DNA from: Paenibacillus cellulosilyticus
GTDB lineage: Bacteria; Bacillota; Bacilli; Paenibacillales; Paenibacillaceae
Direction of reading: 5' to 3'
Length of the DNA stretch: 64,000 nt
Assembly (NCBI RefSeq): GCF_003182255.1
Contig: NZ_QGTQ01000002.1
Span: forward strand, 124,001-188,000
A model generated the notes under the pieces. That model saw only the letters and a program-made list of their open reading frames with translations, was not told the origin of the DNA and made no database searches. Both the position numbers and the translations under genes were made by a program. Of this stretch, positions 26,391 to 35,431 are shown piece by piece; position 1 is the first letter of the stretch, and every line of letters starts with the position of its first letter.

Positions 26391-29258
26391 CTACTCCTCT
26401 CCCAGCTTCAGCGCTTGCGAAATTCGGATACGGGACATCCGGAAGCTAAGGATGAGCAGCCCGATCGTCAGCATAATGCCGATAATGCTGTACAAGTGCA
26501 GATAATCGCTGAGCTGATACGTAATCGTGAACGGCGGCACCTGATCGGCTGTCTGGAACGACATCGAGAACAGCGGAATGAACAGCTCGCTGATCATGCC
26601 GCCGATCAGGACGCCGATGATCACTGCCGCACCCGAGGTGAGCAGTTGCTCGCTTACGAGCATGCCGATAATTTGCAGGAACGGGATGCCCATCGCCCGC
26701 AATACGCCATATTGAAGCGTTCGGCCCGACAAGGTAAGCACCCAGAAGAGCAGGAAGCCGAAGAAGCTGATCAGCATCGAGATGACGAAGCCAAGCGTCA
26801 TGACGCCGTTAATCGCCAGCCGGAACGGGTCATTCTTGGACAGCACCAGCTGCTGCGATGCATCGCGAAGACTCGTCACCTTCCTATCCTTCAGCTCATC
26901 GTAGATTTGATCGCTGGATACGCCCGGCTTCAGCTTCAGCCATACTTCGTACGGCTCAACGGCGAGTCGGTTCTGAATCGTATCGAGATGACCGACGATT
27001 AAGTTCGGCTGCTCGACCTTCGACTTGCCGTCGCTGCGCCCCGGCAGCGGATTCCAAGTCGGCCAATAATCAATAATGCCATAGACCGTGAACTGCGCCC
27101 GATCCAGCGAGTCCCAATAGACATTGATCGGATCGCCAGGCTTCAGATTCGCCTGCTCCGCGATGGAACGCGAGATCAGCACGGCTTTCGGATTCGACGC
27201 AATCAGATTCAGATAGCTGTTGATCGGATAATCCAGCAGTCCGTCCTTCATCCAAGCCGTGCTGCCGAATTCCTTGGTGTCGATGCCGATTAGCGTCGTT
27301 GCTCCATTCTTGTCATTGCTGCTTATGCTGTATCGAGCCCCCGCCTTCTTGAACACCCGCGCTGCGGATTCCACGCCGTTCAGCTGCTGGAATGGCACGA
27401 ATGGCGGCTCTGTGTACTGCACCCGTTTATTCGATATCGCTGCTTCGGTCTGCTGCTGTCCCGTCTGAGCCTGAGACGCCGAGAAGACCGGCGCATCGCT
27501 CTGCCAACGCGTCGTCAGCGCAATGTCCGCTCCGATGGCGTATTGAATTCGGCTCTCCATGTTGTCATTGATCGTTCGAGCCGCATTGGCGCTGAACAGT
27601 CCCGTAGCGACGGTCATAATGAGGAATACTTTGATCGTCAGATACTGTCCGGACGAACGGCTGATCACGACCAGCGTATTGTACAGTGCTGGCGGCCACC
27701 ACCTACGCCCCAACCAGTAAACGAGCCGAATGAACCACGGATAGACGCGAAGCACAAGCAGCCCCGCTCCAAGCGAGAAAATCGCCGGCATGAGGAACAG
27801 CAACGGGTCGATCTGCAGCGAATCCGAATCAAGCGCAAGCCTCTCCAGATCCGCTTGCCGATTATTAAAGCTGCGCAGCAGATAGATCGCAATGGCGACT
27901 AGCGCAATATCGATGCCCGCCTTATGCCAGAACGACAGCTTGGTCAGCCGCGCCATCTGCCGTTTATGATCGACGATGCTCACTCTCGTTGCGCGATACG
28001 CCGGAATAAGAATAAGAATGATGGCGCCTGCCACAGCCAGGGCTGCCGTTCGGTACGCCCCGCTGGTCAAGGTAACATCAAGCGCAGAGCGCTGGACGAA
28101 TTCCAGGAAGCCGTTCGATGCCCCGAGCACCTTCGTGAAGCTGACGCCCAGATAAGGTCCTGCGGCCAGCGCGCTTAGTCCAAGAATCAGACTCTCCAGC
28201 GTATAGGCGGCCATAATTTGCAGTCTGCTCGCGCCACGGCTTCGGAGCACCGAGATTTCCGTCTTCTGGCGCTCAATGATCAGGTTCGCCGTCATGAACA
28301 GATAGAAGGCGAGCATGAGCATAACGGGCGAATACAGCGAGATCATCATGACATTGAGCTTACCTTCTTTGCCCGCATACGAGGAGATCGTGTCTCTCGC
28401 CGGAATATTGATTTCCTCGGAGCCGAGCCTGCCGCGAAAATAGCGTCTTATCTCGGCATCGGCTTTCACGAATTGCTCGATATTGCCGACCTTGAGCTGC
28501 TCGTAATTAACCGCAAGCCGCCATTCCACTTCGGACAAGCGCAGTTTGCGGCCGACTGTAAACTCTCGATCAAATACGGAGAGCGGGATCAAGAGACCGT
28601 CCGGATTATCGGTCGTCAAATAAGGCAGGTAAGGATCAGCCGTCTTATCCGTGTCCATCGTCCCTACGATGATGACGCGGAATCTGGCTCCGTCTCCCTC
28701 CATCGATTCCGCAATCAGCGCATCGCCAACCTTCCGCTTGGTTGCGAGCTGAAACTTCTGCGTCGCGAGCGCTTCGATTACGCCATCCGTACGATCGACC
28801 GGCATGCGGCCATCGATCAAATGGACACGCTTCTCCAGATCGGACAGCGTCTTGAAGCCGCCGATCGTGTTAAGCGTCTTGATCTCCAGTTCAGAAGCGT
28901 CAGCGCCGTAAACCTTCATTTTCTGCGTAAAACGTTGTTGATAGAACGACAATCCATCCAACCCCAGCTTGCCTGGGATCGTCTTCACATATCGATCAGC
29001 CTTCTGAATGGCGGCCGTCGTCTTCTCTGTCATTGTCTCCGCCGAAATCGTCGACTCGATCCGCACATACCCCGGATACACTTGCTGCTGCGCTTGTACC
29101 GACTGAAGCTCTTTCAACAACGTCCTCTCCAGAATGGCCTTGGAATACAGCGGCATCGAACTGAACAAAGCGACGCACACCGTAAGCCCCAGCCATAGAT
29201 TCAGCTGCAGCCATTTGTTCTTCGCCATTTTGCGGAGGATCATCGTCCATAAGGCCAT
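26391..29258 (-). CDS. FtsX-like (MacB-type) ABC transporter permease, large
   Basis: About 955 residues from the ATG at 29258 (GGGG eight nt upstream; a GTG at 29267 is also possible). The first transmembrane helix is near 15-35 (LNLWLGLTVCVALFSSMP). A large outer domain follows to ~310. FtsX core helices lie at 310-470 (LMLAFYLFMTANLIIERQKTEISVLRSRGAS). A second outer domain covers ~560-820 and a second FtsX core ~840-950 (FFGFLLFWVLTLSGRTLQYGVLRAMGIPF). This duplicated layout is that of mechanotransmission or lipoprotein/peptide export permeases. It works with the adaptor (29313) and one or both ATPases. Confidence 0.88.
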   Translation of the reverse strand: MALWTMILRKMAKNKWLQLNLWLGLTVCVALFSSMPLYSKAILERTLLKELQSVQAQQQVYPGYVRIESTISAETMTEKTTAAIQKADRYVKTIPGKLGLDGLSFYQQRFTQKMKVYGADASELEIKTLNTIGGFKTLSDLEKRVHLIDGRMPVDRTDGVIEALATQKFQLATKRKVGDALIAESMEGDGARFRVIIVGTMDTDKTADPYLPYLTTDNPDGLLIPLSVFDREFTVGRKLRLSEVEWRLAVNYEQLKVGNIEQFVKADAEIRRYFRGRLGSEEINIPARDTISSYAGKEGKLNVMMISLYSPVMLMLAFYLFMTANLIIERQKTEISVLRSRGASRLQIMAAYTLESLILGLSALAAGPYLGVSFTKVLGASNGFLEFVQRSALDVTLTSGAYRTAALAVAGAIILILIPAYRATRVSIVDHKRQMARLTKLSFWHKAGIDIALVAIAIYLLRSFNNRQADLERLALDSDSLQIDPLLFLMPAIFSLGAGLLVLRVYPWFIRLVYWLGRRWWPPALYNTLVVISRSSGQYLTIKVFLIMTVATGLFSANAARTINDNMESRIQYAIGADIALTTRWQSDAPVFSASQAQTGQQQTEAAISNKRVQYTEPPFVPFQQLNGVESAARVFKKAGARYSISSNDKNGATTLIGIDTKEFGSTAWMKDGLLDYPINSYLNLIASNPKAVLISRSIAEQANLKPGDPINVYWDSLDRAQFTVYGIIDYWPTWNPLPGRSDGKSKVEQPNLIVGHLDTIQNRLAVEPYEVWLKLKPGVSSDQIYDELKDRKVTSLRDASQQLVLSKNDPFRLAINGVMTLGFVISMLISFFGFLLFWVLTLSGRTLQYGVLRAMGIPFLQIIGMLVSEQLLTSGAAVIIGVLIGGMISELFIPLFSMSFQTADQVPPFTITYQLSDYLHLYSIIGIMLTIGLLILSFRMSRIRISQALKLGEE

Positions 29259-29312
29259 ACCGTACACCCCGTCCTTGCGCCCGGCTGCACCGGGCCTTCA
29301 ATGTTGTTTCCA

Positions 29313-30371
29313 TTAATTGTTGAGGATGACCTGCTGCCCTTCCTCGACGCCTTTCACAATTTCCACGTCCGTCGCCGTCATCAAGCCTACTTCAATATCC
29401 ACCTCTTTGCGGCGATCGCCATCCGCGATCTGCACGTAGAAACGGTTCATATAAGACCGTATGGCCGATCGCGGCAGAACGATGACATTCTGACGCTTCT
29501 GCAGGTCGATCGTCATCTCGGCGCTATCCCCGACCTTCGCATCCGCCGGCGCATTGTCAATGCTCATATAGACCGTCACCGCATTGGTCTGCGCTTTGTT
29601 CGGGTCCGTCGCAATCGGCACATTGGATGGCGCCTGCACGACCTTACCCGTATATTCGACTCCCCGGTATTTCAGTTGAACGGGCATCCCCGCCTTCACT
29701 TGCGTCAGCTCTTTGCTGTCGGAGGCAGCATAGGTAAGCTGCAGCTGGGACGGGTCGGCAATGGAAACGATGTTCTGATAGGCGTTGACATAATCCCCGG
29801 CATTCATCTTCTCGACGAATGTCACGACCCCCGAGATCGGCGAATAAAGACGCGATTTCGCTAGTCGGTTCATCATATCGTCAAGCGACATCTTCTCCCG
29901 CTTCAGATCAAGCTCCCGCAGCTTCAAGTCCGTGTCGCTGGCACCGGATTTGATCGACTGGCTAAGCAGCAGCTGCGCTTTCTCGACATTGATCTGCTGC
30001 AGGCTGATCTGATATTCCAAATCTCCCGTTTCGATCTCTGCGACAAGATCGCCGGCCTTCACCTCTTGCCCTTGTGTGACAGGAATCGCCTTCAATCGTC
30101 CGCCAGATTCCTTGAACGAGAGATTCGCTGCCGTTGCAGACACGAAATTCGCCGTGCCGCGAAGCGCCGTCTGAATATCGCCTTTGCCGGCTTTTACTAC
30201 GTCGAACTGCTCCTGCGCCGGCTCCACGAGCGGCGGCTGCAGCACCTCCTGCTCGACAGGGAGAAGCGCGCAGCCGGAAAGCGCCAGAGACATCATCAGC
30301 AGAACGGCAGCCTGCTTCGCATGACGCTTGCGTTTAGACGAGCGGTGATTCGTTGGTCGTGAAAGATACAA
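29313..30371 (-). CDS. Efflux adaptor (HlyD/MacA-type periplasmic-adaptor-like) lipoprotein
   Basis: About 350 residues. The TTG at 30371 is nine nt from GGAGG and is the likely start; an ATG at 30380 and an open frame to 30407 also exist. A basic stretch (KRKRHAKQ) precedes the lipobox MSLALSGCALLP. The body shows the lipoyl-like half-motifs (GRLKAIPVTQGQEVKAGDLVAEIE and SPISGVVTFVEKMNAGDYV, in pieces), a short alpha-hairpin between them (KAQLLLSQSIKSG, LKREKMSLDDMMNR), and beta-barrel strands to the end. The 5' end overlaps the upstream ATPase gene, so the two are coupled. In a Gram-positive cell it bridges permease and wall side. Confidence 0.87.
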   Translation of the reverse strand: MYLSRPTNHRSSKRKRHAKQAAVLLMMSLALSGCALLPVEQEVLQPPLVEPAQEQFDVVKAGKGDIQTALRGTANFVSATAANLSFKESGGRLKAIPVTQGQEVKAGDLVAEIETGDLEYQISLQQINVEKAQLLLSQSIKSGASDTDLKLRELDLKREKMSLDDMMNRLAKSRLYSPISGVVTFVEKMNAGDYVNAYQNIVSIADPSQLQLTYAASDSKELTQVKAGMPVQLKYRGVEYTGKVVQAPSNVPIATDPNKAQTNAVTVYMSIDNAPADAKVGDSAEMTIDLQKRQNVIVLPRSAIRSYMNRFYVQIADGDRRKEVDIEVGLMTATDVEIVKGVEEGQQVILNN

Positions 30372-31077
30372 TTCGTCCATCCTCCAATGCAATAACATGA
30401 TCAACAAGCTCCATAATGTCAGGATCGTGCGTCGTGAGAACGACCGTCATGCCGGTCCGGTTCACCAGCTCCCGGAAAACGCGCATGACCTGCAGCCCCA
30501 TTCGGCTGTCCAGCTCTGCGGTCGGTTCGTCAGCGATCAGCAGGACAGGCTCGTGTGCAATCGCACGCGCGATTGCGACACGCTGCTGCTCTCCCCCGGA
30601 CAGCTCAGGCGGGCGATGCTTCATGCGCTCCTTCATGCCGACAAGCGTGAGCGCTCGCTCCGCCGCCTCGCGATTGCCCTTCACCTTCGCCCCTGCGATG
30701 CGCAATCCGAACTCTACATTCTCGTAGGCCGACATAAGCGGGATTAATCCGAAGGACTGAAATACGAGACCAATCTCCTTGCGCCTAAGCGAATTGCGCT
30801 CCGATACAGACAGGCTTGTTATTTCTCGCCCTTGGAAGAACACCTGACCATCCGTCGGCTCATCCAATGCACTCAATATATTAAGCAGCGTGGTCTTGCC
30901 AGAGCCCGATCGGCCCTTAAGCGCCACGATCGATCCCGCCGGAATATCGAAATGAATATCAGCCAGCGCAATAACGGCTGCATTGCCTCGACCGAATACC
31001 CGCTTAATGCCCTTCGCTTGCAAGATCGTTGATCCCCGATGTAATGCCGTATTCAGCGTCTCTTCCTTTACGGGCAC
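30334..31077 (-). CDS. ABC transporter ATP-binding protein, MacB/LolD type
   Basis: 247 residues from a GTG at 31077 with GGGGG upstream. Walker A LKGRSGSGKTT, signature LSGGEQQRVAIARAIA, Walker B LLIADEPTAELD and switch His in TTHDPD are intact. It is the first gene of a four-gene operon: ATPase, adaptor, FtsX permease, then a second ATPase with the AbrB-like tail. Having two different ATPases for one visible permease is unusual: either a heterodimer forms or one ATPase serves a partner elsewhere. Upstream lies copy C of the shared operator. Confidence 0.9.
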   Translation of the reverse strand: MPVKEETLNTALHRGSTILQAKGIKRVFGRGNAAVIALADIHFDIPAGSIVALKGRSGSGKTTLLNILSALDEPTDGQVFFQGREITSLSVSERNSLRRKEIGLVFQSFGLIPLMSAYENVEFGLRIAGAKVKGNREAAERALTLVGMKERMKHRPPELSGGEQQRVAIARAIAHEPVLLIADEPTAELDSRMGLQVMRVFRELVNRTGMTVVLTTHDPDIMELVDHVIALEDGRIVSFTTNESPLV

Positions 31078-31124
31078 CGCCGTTACCCCCTTTTCAAACC
31101 TGTTTGAGCCTGCCGCTTTCTGTT

Positions 31125-31180
31125 ATTTTAGCGCTTACAATTTCCAAGCAGTACCTGTCGGTTCTGGTTCAATTACCCGA
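31125..31180 (-). promoter_or_regulatory. Promoter with direct-repeat operator, copy C, overlapping a cre-like box
   Basis: On the minus strand CGGGTA and CAGGTA start 22 bp apart. They are followed by a poor -35 (GTACTG), an 18-bp spacer ending TGTAAGCGC, and -10 TAAAAT (31130-31125). TGTAAGCGCTAAAA (31139-31126) is one mismatch from the Bacillus cre consensus TGWAANCGNTNWCA. It lies about 48 bp ahead of the ATPase start. Confidence 0.5.
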
Positions 31181-31218
31181 GAAATAATAGAGGTTGTTCA
31201 AAAAAGGCTTCTAAGCGC

Positions 31219-31243
31219 AAAAAAAACGTCCCTCGCGGGACGC
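31219..31243 (-). terminator. Rho-independent terminator of the modular GH43 gene
   Basis: GCGTCCC pairs with GGGACG around GCGA, then a run of eight T's on the minus strand, 24 bp after the stop codon at 31267. Confidence 0.85.
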
Positions 31244-31266
31244 TTGGATCGGCAATGATTCCTATA

Positions 31267-33288
31267 TTATCGGCCAAATTGCCAGCTTTCGAATTGGAAC
31301 AGCTTCTGCTCCGGCTTGCCTCGGAATACGAAATAGACGGAATGAATGCCTGCTGCGCCTTGAATAGGGGTCGTTACTTCCACCCATTGGTTATCGGCAC
31401 CCGTTGAAGGAACTTCGATCGTACCGGCCAGCTCCCCCTCCGGTCCATCCAGTCGCACCTCAATCGCGCCGCCTTCCGTCGTGCTGGATACGGCGGCCGT
31501 GAACGCGGAGGCGCCTTGACCGAATTCGACATTCGCGACCGCCGTCCAATCGCCATTATCGATATCGCCAACCGCCATGTTCGCGCCTTCCGCCCCGGCG
31601 GCCGGCACAACGTTAATGCCAGCGCTCCATGCAATCGTTTCCGCGCCTGTACGGTCGAACGGATTCAACGTCTTCACGGCATCTACGCCCTTGAGATCTG
31701 CAGCGATCTCTTGAATCGACCCGTCTGTGTTGAACGTGACCTTGTTCAGATGCGTCGAGCGATAGCCTTGCGCCACGCCCATTGCCTTCGACAGCGTCTG
31801 CGCATGATACGCGATATACCAGCTGTTGTTAAATTGGAACATCGCATGATGGTTGTTGCCGCCGACGCCGAAGAAATAGCCCGGGTTCTTCAGAATCGTT
31901 CCTTGGTACGTCCAAGGCCCCATCGGACTGCTGCTGGTCATATAGGCGATCTCGCCGGCTGGCGGACTTCCTTCCGGACGCTCGCCGTTATAGAAGTTCG
32001 AGCAATACGAATAGTAATAGGTGTCGCCTACCTTGTTAATGCCCGCGTCCTCGAACATGAATGGCGCCGGAATAACCTGCGCTTCGCCGACGACGCTGGT
32101 CATATCGTCGCCGAGCTGCATCACGCGCGCTGTATTCGGCATGGCTTCCTGACCTTCTTGTATGCCTCCGCCATAGTAAATATAGGCTTTGCCATCATCA
32201 TCCACAAGCACAGCAGGATCGAACAGCCATGTGACGCCTTGCGCACCTGAATCCGATCTCGCAATAAGCGGTTTTCCGATCGGGTCAACCCAAGGACCTG
32301 TCGGACTGTCGCTCGTCAGAACGCCGATGCCGCTTGCATTGTTCGCGAAGTAGAGGAAGAACTTGTCTTTGCCATCAATCACTTTATGGGCGGCAGCCGG
32401 CGCCCATGATTGCGTCGCCCATTTGGCGGCTCCTTCATGTCTTGCCACTACGATTGCGCCATGATCGGTCCAGTTCACCAAATCATCCGATGAAATAACC
32501 GATATCTTATTAATGTCGCTATACGTGTTGTCTTTTACTTTGCCGGCATCATCATATTGCAGAACGTCATTCGTCGCGTAGATATATACGCGGCCATTGT
32601 ATACGAGCGCATAAGGGTCAGCGCCGAATTTGTGCGCAACGAGCGGGTTGCCGTTAGGCGGAGTCTTGCCAACCGCTTCGGCCGGCGGTACATAGACGAT
32701 CTGCGCAGAAGCTCCGCTTGCGTCATACAATTGCGTCGTATTGTCGGAATGGATAACTTCTGCGCTCTGTACCTTTATTTCTTCACTCATTGGTTTCGTC
32801 AACTCCTGCTTTAGTTTTATTGAGATCGTCGCCAGCGTGCTGCTGGCATCGCGATTCACATAAGTAAGCGCCGAACCGTCGCTCGTATAGATACGGAGCT
32901 TCGTGCCATCTGCACTTGTGTCGCATTCGACCTCAGCCGTGGATGGCGCCACATTGTTGCCATTGAGAATGACGGATGCCACCTCGAACGAAGCCGGAAC
33001 TTGGACAGTCGCCCGAATCTCGCGAATATCCGCACCTTGGGACAGCTCATCCATGATGAGTCGGACCCCATATTCCTTGCCGACATCCTTGCTAACCTTA
33101 ACAACCTCATCTTTCAAATCGACGGTTCCTATCGTTGCGGTTGCAGCCTCACTGGTTGTGGTAGATCCGCCGTCTGAGCCGTTCGTTACTCGGTAGACCA
33201 ACAAAGCGGCTGCCGCAAGGCATACAAAGGATAATGCAAGTAATAGAGCCCGCTTTCTTCTTCCCCCATCTTTCATCGTCACTTTCAT
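31267..33288 (-). CDS. Modular GH43 arabinoxylan arabinofuranosidase/xylosidase with C-terminal CBM6-like domain
   Basis: 673 residues from 33288; GTG (33282) and ATG (33276) are alternative starts near GAGAGG. The N-terminal helix (RALLLALSFVCLAAAALLVY) is a signal peptide or anchor. Residues ~50-210 form a cohesin/bacterial-Ig-like beta-sandwich (VPASFEVASVILNGNNV). The GH43 propeller spans ~215-530, with general base Asp in FGADPYALVYNG, the modulating Asp in WLFDPAVLVDDDG, and general acid Glu in FMFEDAGINK. A CBM6-like sandwich fills 545-673 (GGAIEVRLDGPEG; GAAGIHSVYFVFRGKP), followed by a strong terminator. It resembles XynD-type arabinoxylan arabinofuranohydrolases. It releases arabinose from extracellular xylan and so complements the GH10. 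Preceded by operator copy D. Confidence 0.9.
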   Translation of the reverse strand: MKVTMKDGGRRKRALLLALSFVCLAAAALLVYRVTNGSDGGSTTTSEAATATIGTVDLKDEVVKVSKDVGKEYGVRLIMDELSQGADIREIRATVQVPASFEVASVILNGNNVAPSTAEVECDTSADGTKLRIYTSDGSALTYVNRDASSTLATISIKLKQELTKPMSEEIKVQSAEVIHSDNTTQLYDASGASAQIVYVPPAEAVGKTPPNGNPLVAHKFGADPYALVYNGRVYIYATNDVLQYDDAGKVKDNTYSDINKISVISSDDLVNWTDHGAIVVARHEGAAKWATQSWAPAAAHKVIDGKDKFFLYFANNASGIGVLTSDSPTGPWVDPIGKPLIARSDSGAQGVTWLFDPAVLVDDDGKAYIYYGGGIQEGQEAMPNTARVMQLGDDMTSVVGEAQVIPAPFMFEDAGINKVGDTYYYSYCSNFYNGERPEGSPPAGEIAYMTSSSPMGPWTYQGTILKNPGYFFGVGGNNHHAMFQFNNSWYIAYHAQTLSKAMGVAQGYRSTHLNKVTFNTDGSIQEIAADLKGVDAVKTLNPFDRTGAETIAWSAGINVVPAAGAEGANMAVGDIDNGDWTAVANVEFGQGASAFTAAVSSTTEGGAIEVRLDGPEGELAGTIEVPSTGADNQWVEVTTPIQGAAGIHSVYFVFRGKPEQKLFQFESWQFGR

Positions 33289-33329
33289 CCTCTCGGCATT
33301 CCTTCACACAGCTTACCGCCAGTCAGCCT

Positions 33330-33370
33330 ATGGAACAACCTGTCGATCACGCACTTGTTACCCGTCAAGT
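33330..33370 (-). promoter_or_regulatory. Direct-repeat operator element, copy D
   Basis: On the minus strand TTGACGGGTAAC, then 22 bp from CGGGT to CAGGT in CGACAGGTTGTTCC. The same word pair and spacing as copies A-C. It lies 40-80 bp upstream of the GH43 start. A convincing -10 is not visible in this copy. Confidence 0.5.
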
Positions 33371-33414
33371 TCTAGCACTCCTGTCGGTCAACATGATGCA
33401 CCGGATGCATTTTA

Positions 33415-33610
33415 ACCCAGCTAATGGTTGCAGTCGCGCTTATTGCAGGTAAAATGCGTATTTCAGCGTGCTAACGGTTGAATTAGTGGCTATTACGACA
33501 AGAGTAAGCGAATCCAGTTGAAATCGAACGCTTAAGCTCTGTGGCAACCGTAAGCAATGGAAACGTCTCTTATGAAGCCAAATAGCCGCTAACGCGACCG
33601 TTAGCGTATT
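33415..33610. repeat. Intergenic repeat with CGCTAACG-type hairpins
   Basis: Contains variants of CTAACGGTTG and GTGGCAACCGTAAGC (33541-33555) plus a perfect stem-loop CGCTAACG/CGTTAGCG at 33587-33606. The word GTGGCAACCGTAAGC recurs exactly at 57608-57622. The rest of the 33289-33799 gap shows no gene. Confidence 0.55.
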
Positions 33611-33799
33611 ACACTATGTCAACCGCCCCGCTTGACTCGAACCCAATTGAAAAAGGTGCCCAAAAAGAACACCCTCGCATGAACCCGTAATAAAGACTAG
33701 CAGGCAGAAATAGGCTGCAGTCGTGTCATTCCTCACTGCCGATTCGGGAAAGCGATGTTGATTCACAACACAAGAGCTTATGTTACTCGCTTGCTCCCG

Positions 33800-35431
33800 T
33801 TACGCCACAGTCAGCGTATCCCGATACTCCTGCGGCGTCATGCCAGTCACCTTCTTGAAGAAACGGGTGAAGGAGTGAGCCGCCTCATAGCCAACCTCAA
33901 CCGCTACGTCCCGCACCTTCATATTAGGATCGCGGAGCAGCTCCTTCGCCTTCTTCACGCGGCAGCGGTCAATGAAGTCTGATAGATTGGTTCCGCTTTC
34001 CTGCTTGAAGAATCTGGATAAATACGATGGATTGAAATAATGGATTTCCGCAAGGCGAACCAGCGACAGATCTTCGCTTAGATGATCCTCGATATACTGG
34101 CAGATGCGATCGGTGATAAGCGATGTCCGGTCTCGTTCATCGGACTGCTTGAATTGAAATACCGCTTCGGCCGTCCCTTTCAAATAACAAAATCCCTCTT
34201 TCATCGAAGCATGCTCTTCCAAACGCATCAGCTTGCCATGCTCGTCTATTCGCCCATGAAGGCCCAGCCGTCCGATCGAAGCATAGAGCATAAGTGCGAT
34301 CGTGTAATACGCTTCAATCATATACTGGAATTTGCCGCAGCACTGCAATGCAGCTCCTGATATGTCCTCCAGCTCCCTCATAAACGCCTCCGACCTGCCC
34401 GCTTCCAAATGCGCGGCTAACATCTCGGCTTTCGCTGCAGAGATGAAGCCTTCTTTCGCAGATACGCCGCTGCTCGATTCGGGATGATCACGCACGATGA
34501 TCGCAGCGCTATCGCCCACTCGCAGCTGCTGCAGCTGACGCAGGCGCTCATATTGTTGGGTCACTTCGCGCCATACACAGCTTGTTCCGCTAAACGTGAA
34601 CCCGATCGTCAGACGAAGCGAGGCTATGCAAGCCTCTTGAATGAGCTCCAGCATGCCTTCCAAATACGTAAGCAGATGAACATCGAACGTATCCTCTGCA
34701 CATAGGAATGGCTGAATAAACCAAACGAGATCGCCTTGCTTATCGACGATGCTGATACTGCGCGTCTTCTCCGTCAGGTAGGTTTCCGCAAGCATCTGCG
34801 CTGCGTTCATCATTTCATTCTTTTCAAGGTAGGTCTTGCCTTCTGGATAAGACAGACGACCAAGCACCATGACGGTCTCCTTCGTCGAATCGAGCGTAAT
34901 GCCAAGCTTTCGAAACTCGTCCACCATAATGCCTGTCCGCTCGCAGGCCGTGTCGCTGTCATGCAAGAGATGCCGCATGTAATCGCCCTGCGCCATAAGC
35001 TGATAAGCCTGCAATTGTTCGCGGGATTGCTCCAGCAATTGATTCTCCAGGTTGCCCCGAACCAGCTCATCCAGTACTTCCTTCACGGTCTCCGCCACCT
35101 TGGCGTAGCCTTCCGTCTTCAGCAAGTACCGCACATTCGCGAGCTGAATCGCGCGATAAGCATATTCAAACTCGCTATGTCCGGTCAGGAAGATGACGCG
35201 GCATCGCGGCCAATACTTCAAGATTTCCTCCGATAGCTCAAGCCCGCTCATGCCCGGCATTGCAATGTCCGTCATGACGATGTCGATCCTTGTCCGAGAC
35301 ATCCATTCGAGCGCTTCTTTCGCCGAATAAGCTTTATAGACGTCCAGTCTCTCCGGCATGAATCGATTGAACACCTCGTACAGGCCGTTCGTAATAATCT
35401 CTTCATCGTCGACGATCAGCAATCTATACAT
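33800..35431 (-). CDS. Two-component response regulator, REC-AraC (YesN type)
   Basis: 543 residues. An intact receiver covers 1-120: acidic pair in IVDDEE, phospho-Asp in DIVMTDIAMPG (~55), Thr in FLTGHS and Lys in RYLLKTEG. A middle region of unknown fold lies at ~125-430, and an AraC double HTH at ~440-543 (LVRLAEIHYFNPSYLSRFF; VRDVAVEVGYEAAHSFTRFF). Its start overlaps the end of the kinase gene at 35424 by eight bp, so the pair is co-translated. Probable target: the neighbouring SBP and glycosidase genes. Confidence 0.92.
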   Translation of the reverse strand: MYRLLIVDDEEIITNGLYEVFNRFMPERLDVYKAYSAKEALEWMSRTRIDIVMTDIAMPGMSGLELSEEILKYWPRCRVIFLTGHSEFEYAYRAIQLANVRYLLKTEGYAKVAETVKEVLDELVRGNLENQLLEQSREQLQAYQLMAQGDYMRHLLHDSDTACERTGIMVDEFRKLGITLDSTKETVMVLGRLSYPEGKTYLEKNEMMNAAQMLAETYLTEKTRSISIVDKQGDLVWFIQPFLCAEDTFDVHLLTYLEGMLELIQEACIASLRLTIGFTFSGTSCVWREVTQQYERLRQLQQLRVGDSAAIIVRDHPESSSGVSAKEGFISAAKAEMLAAHLEAGRSEAFMRELEDISGAALQCCGKFQYMIEAYYTIALMLYASIGRLGLHGRIDEHGKLMRLEEHASMKEGFCYLKGTAEAVFQFKQSDERDRTSLITDRICQYIEDHLSEDLSLVRLAEIHYFNPSYLSRFFKQESGTNLSDFIDRCRVKKAKELLRDPNMKVRDVAVEVGYEAAHSFTRFFKKVTGMTPQEYRDTLTVA

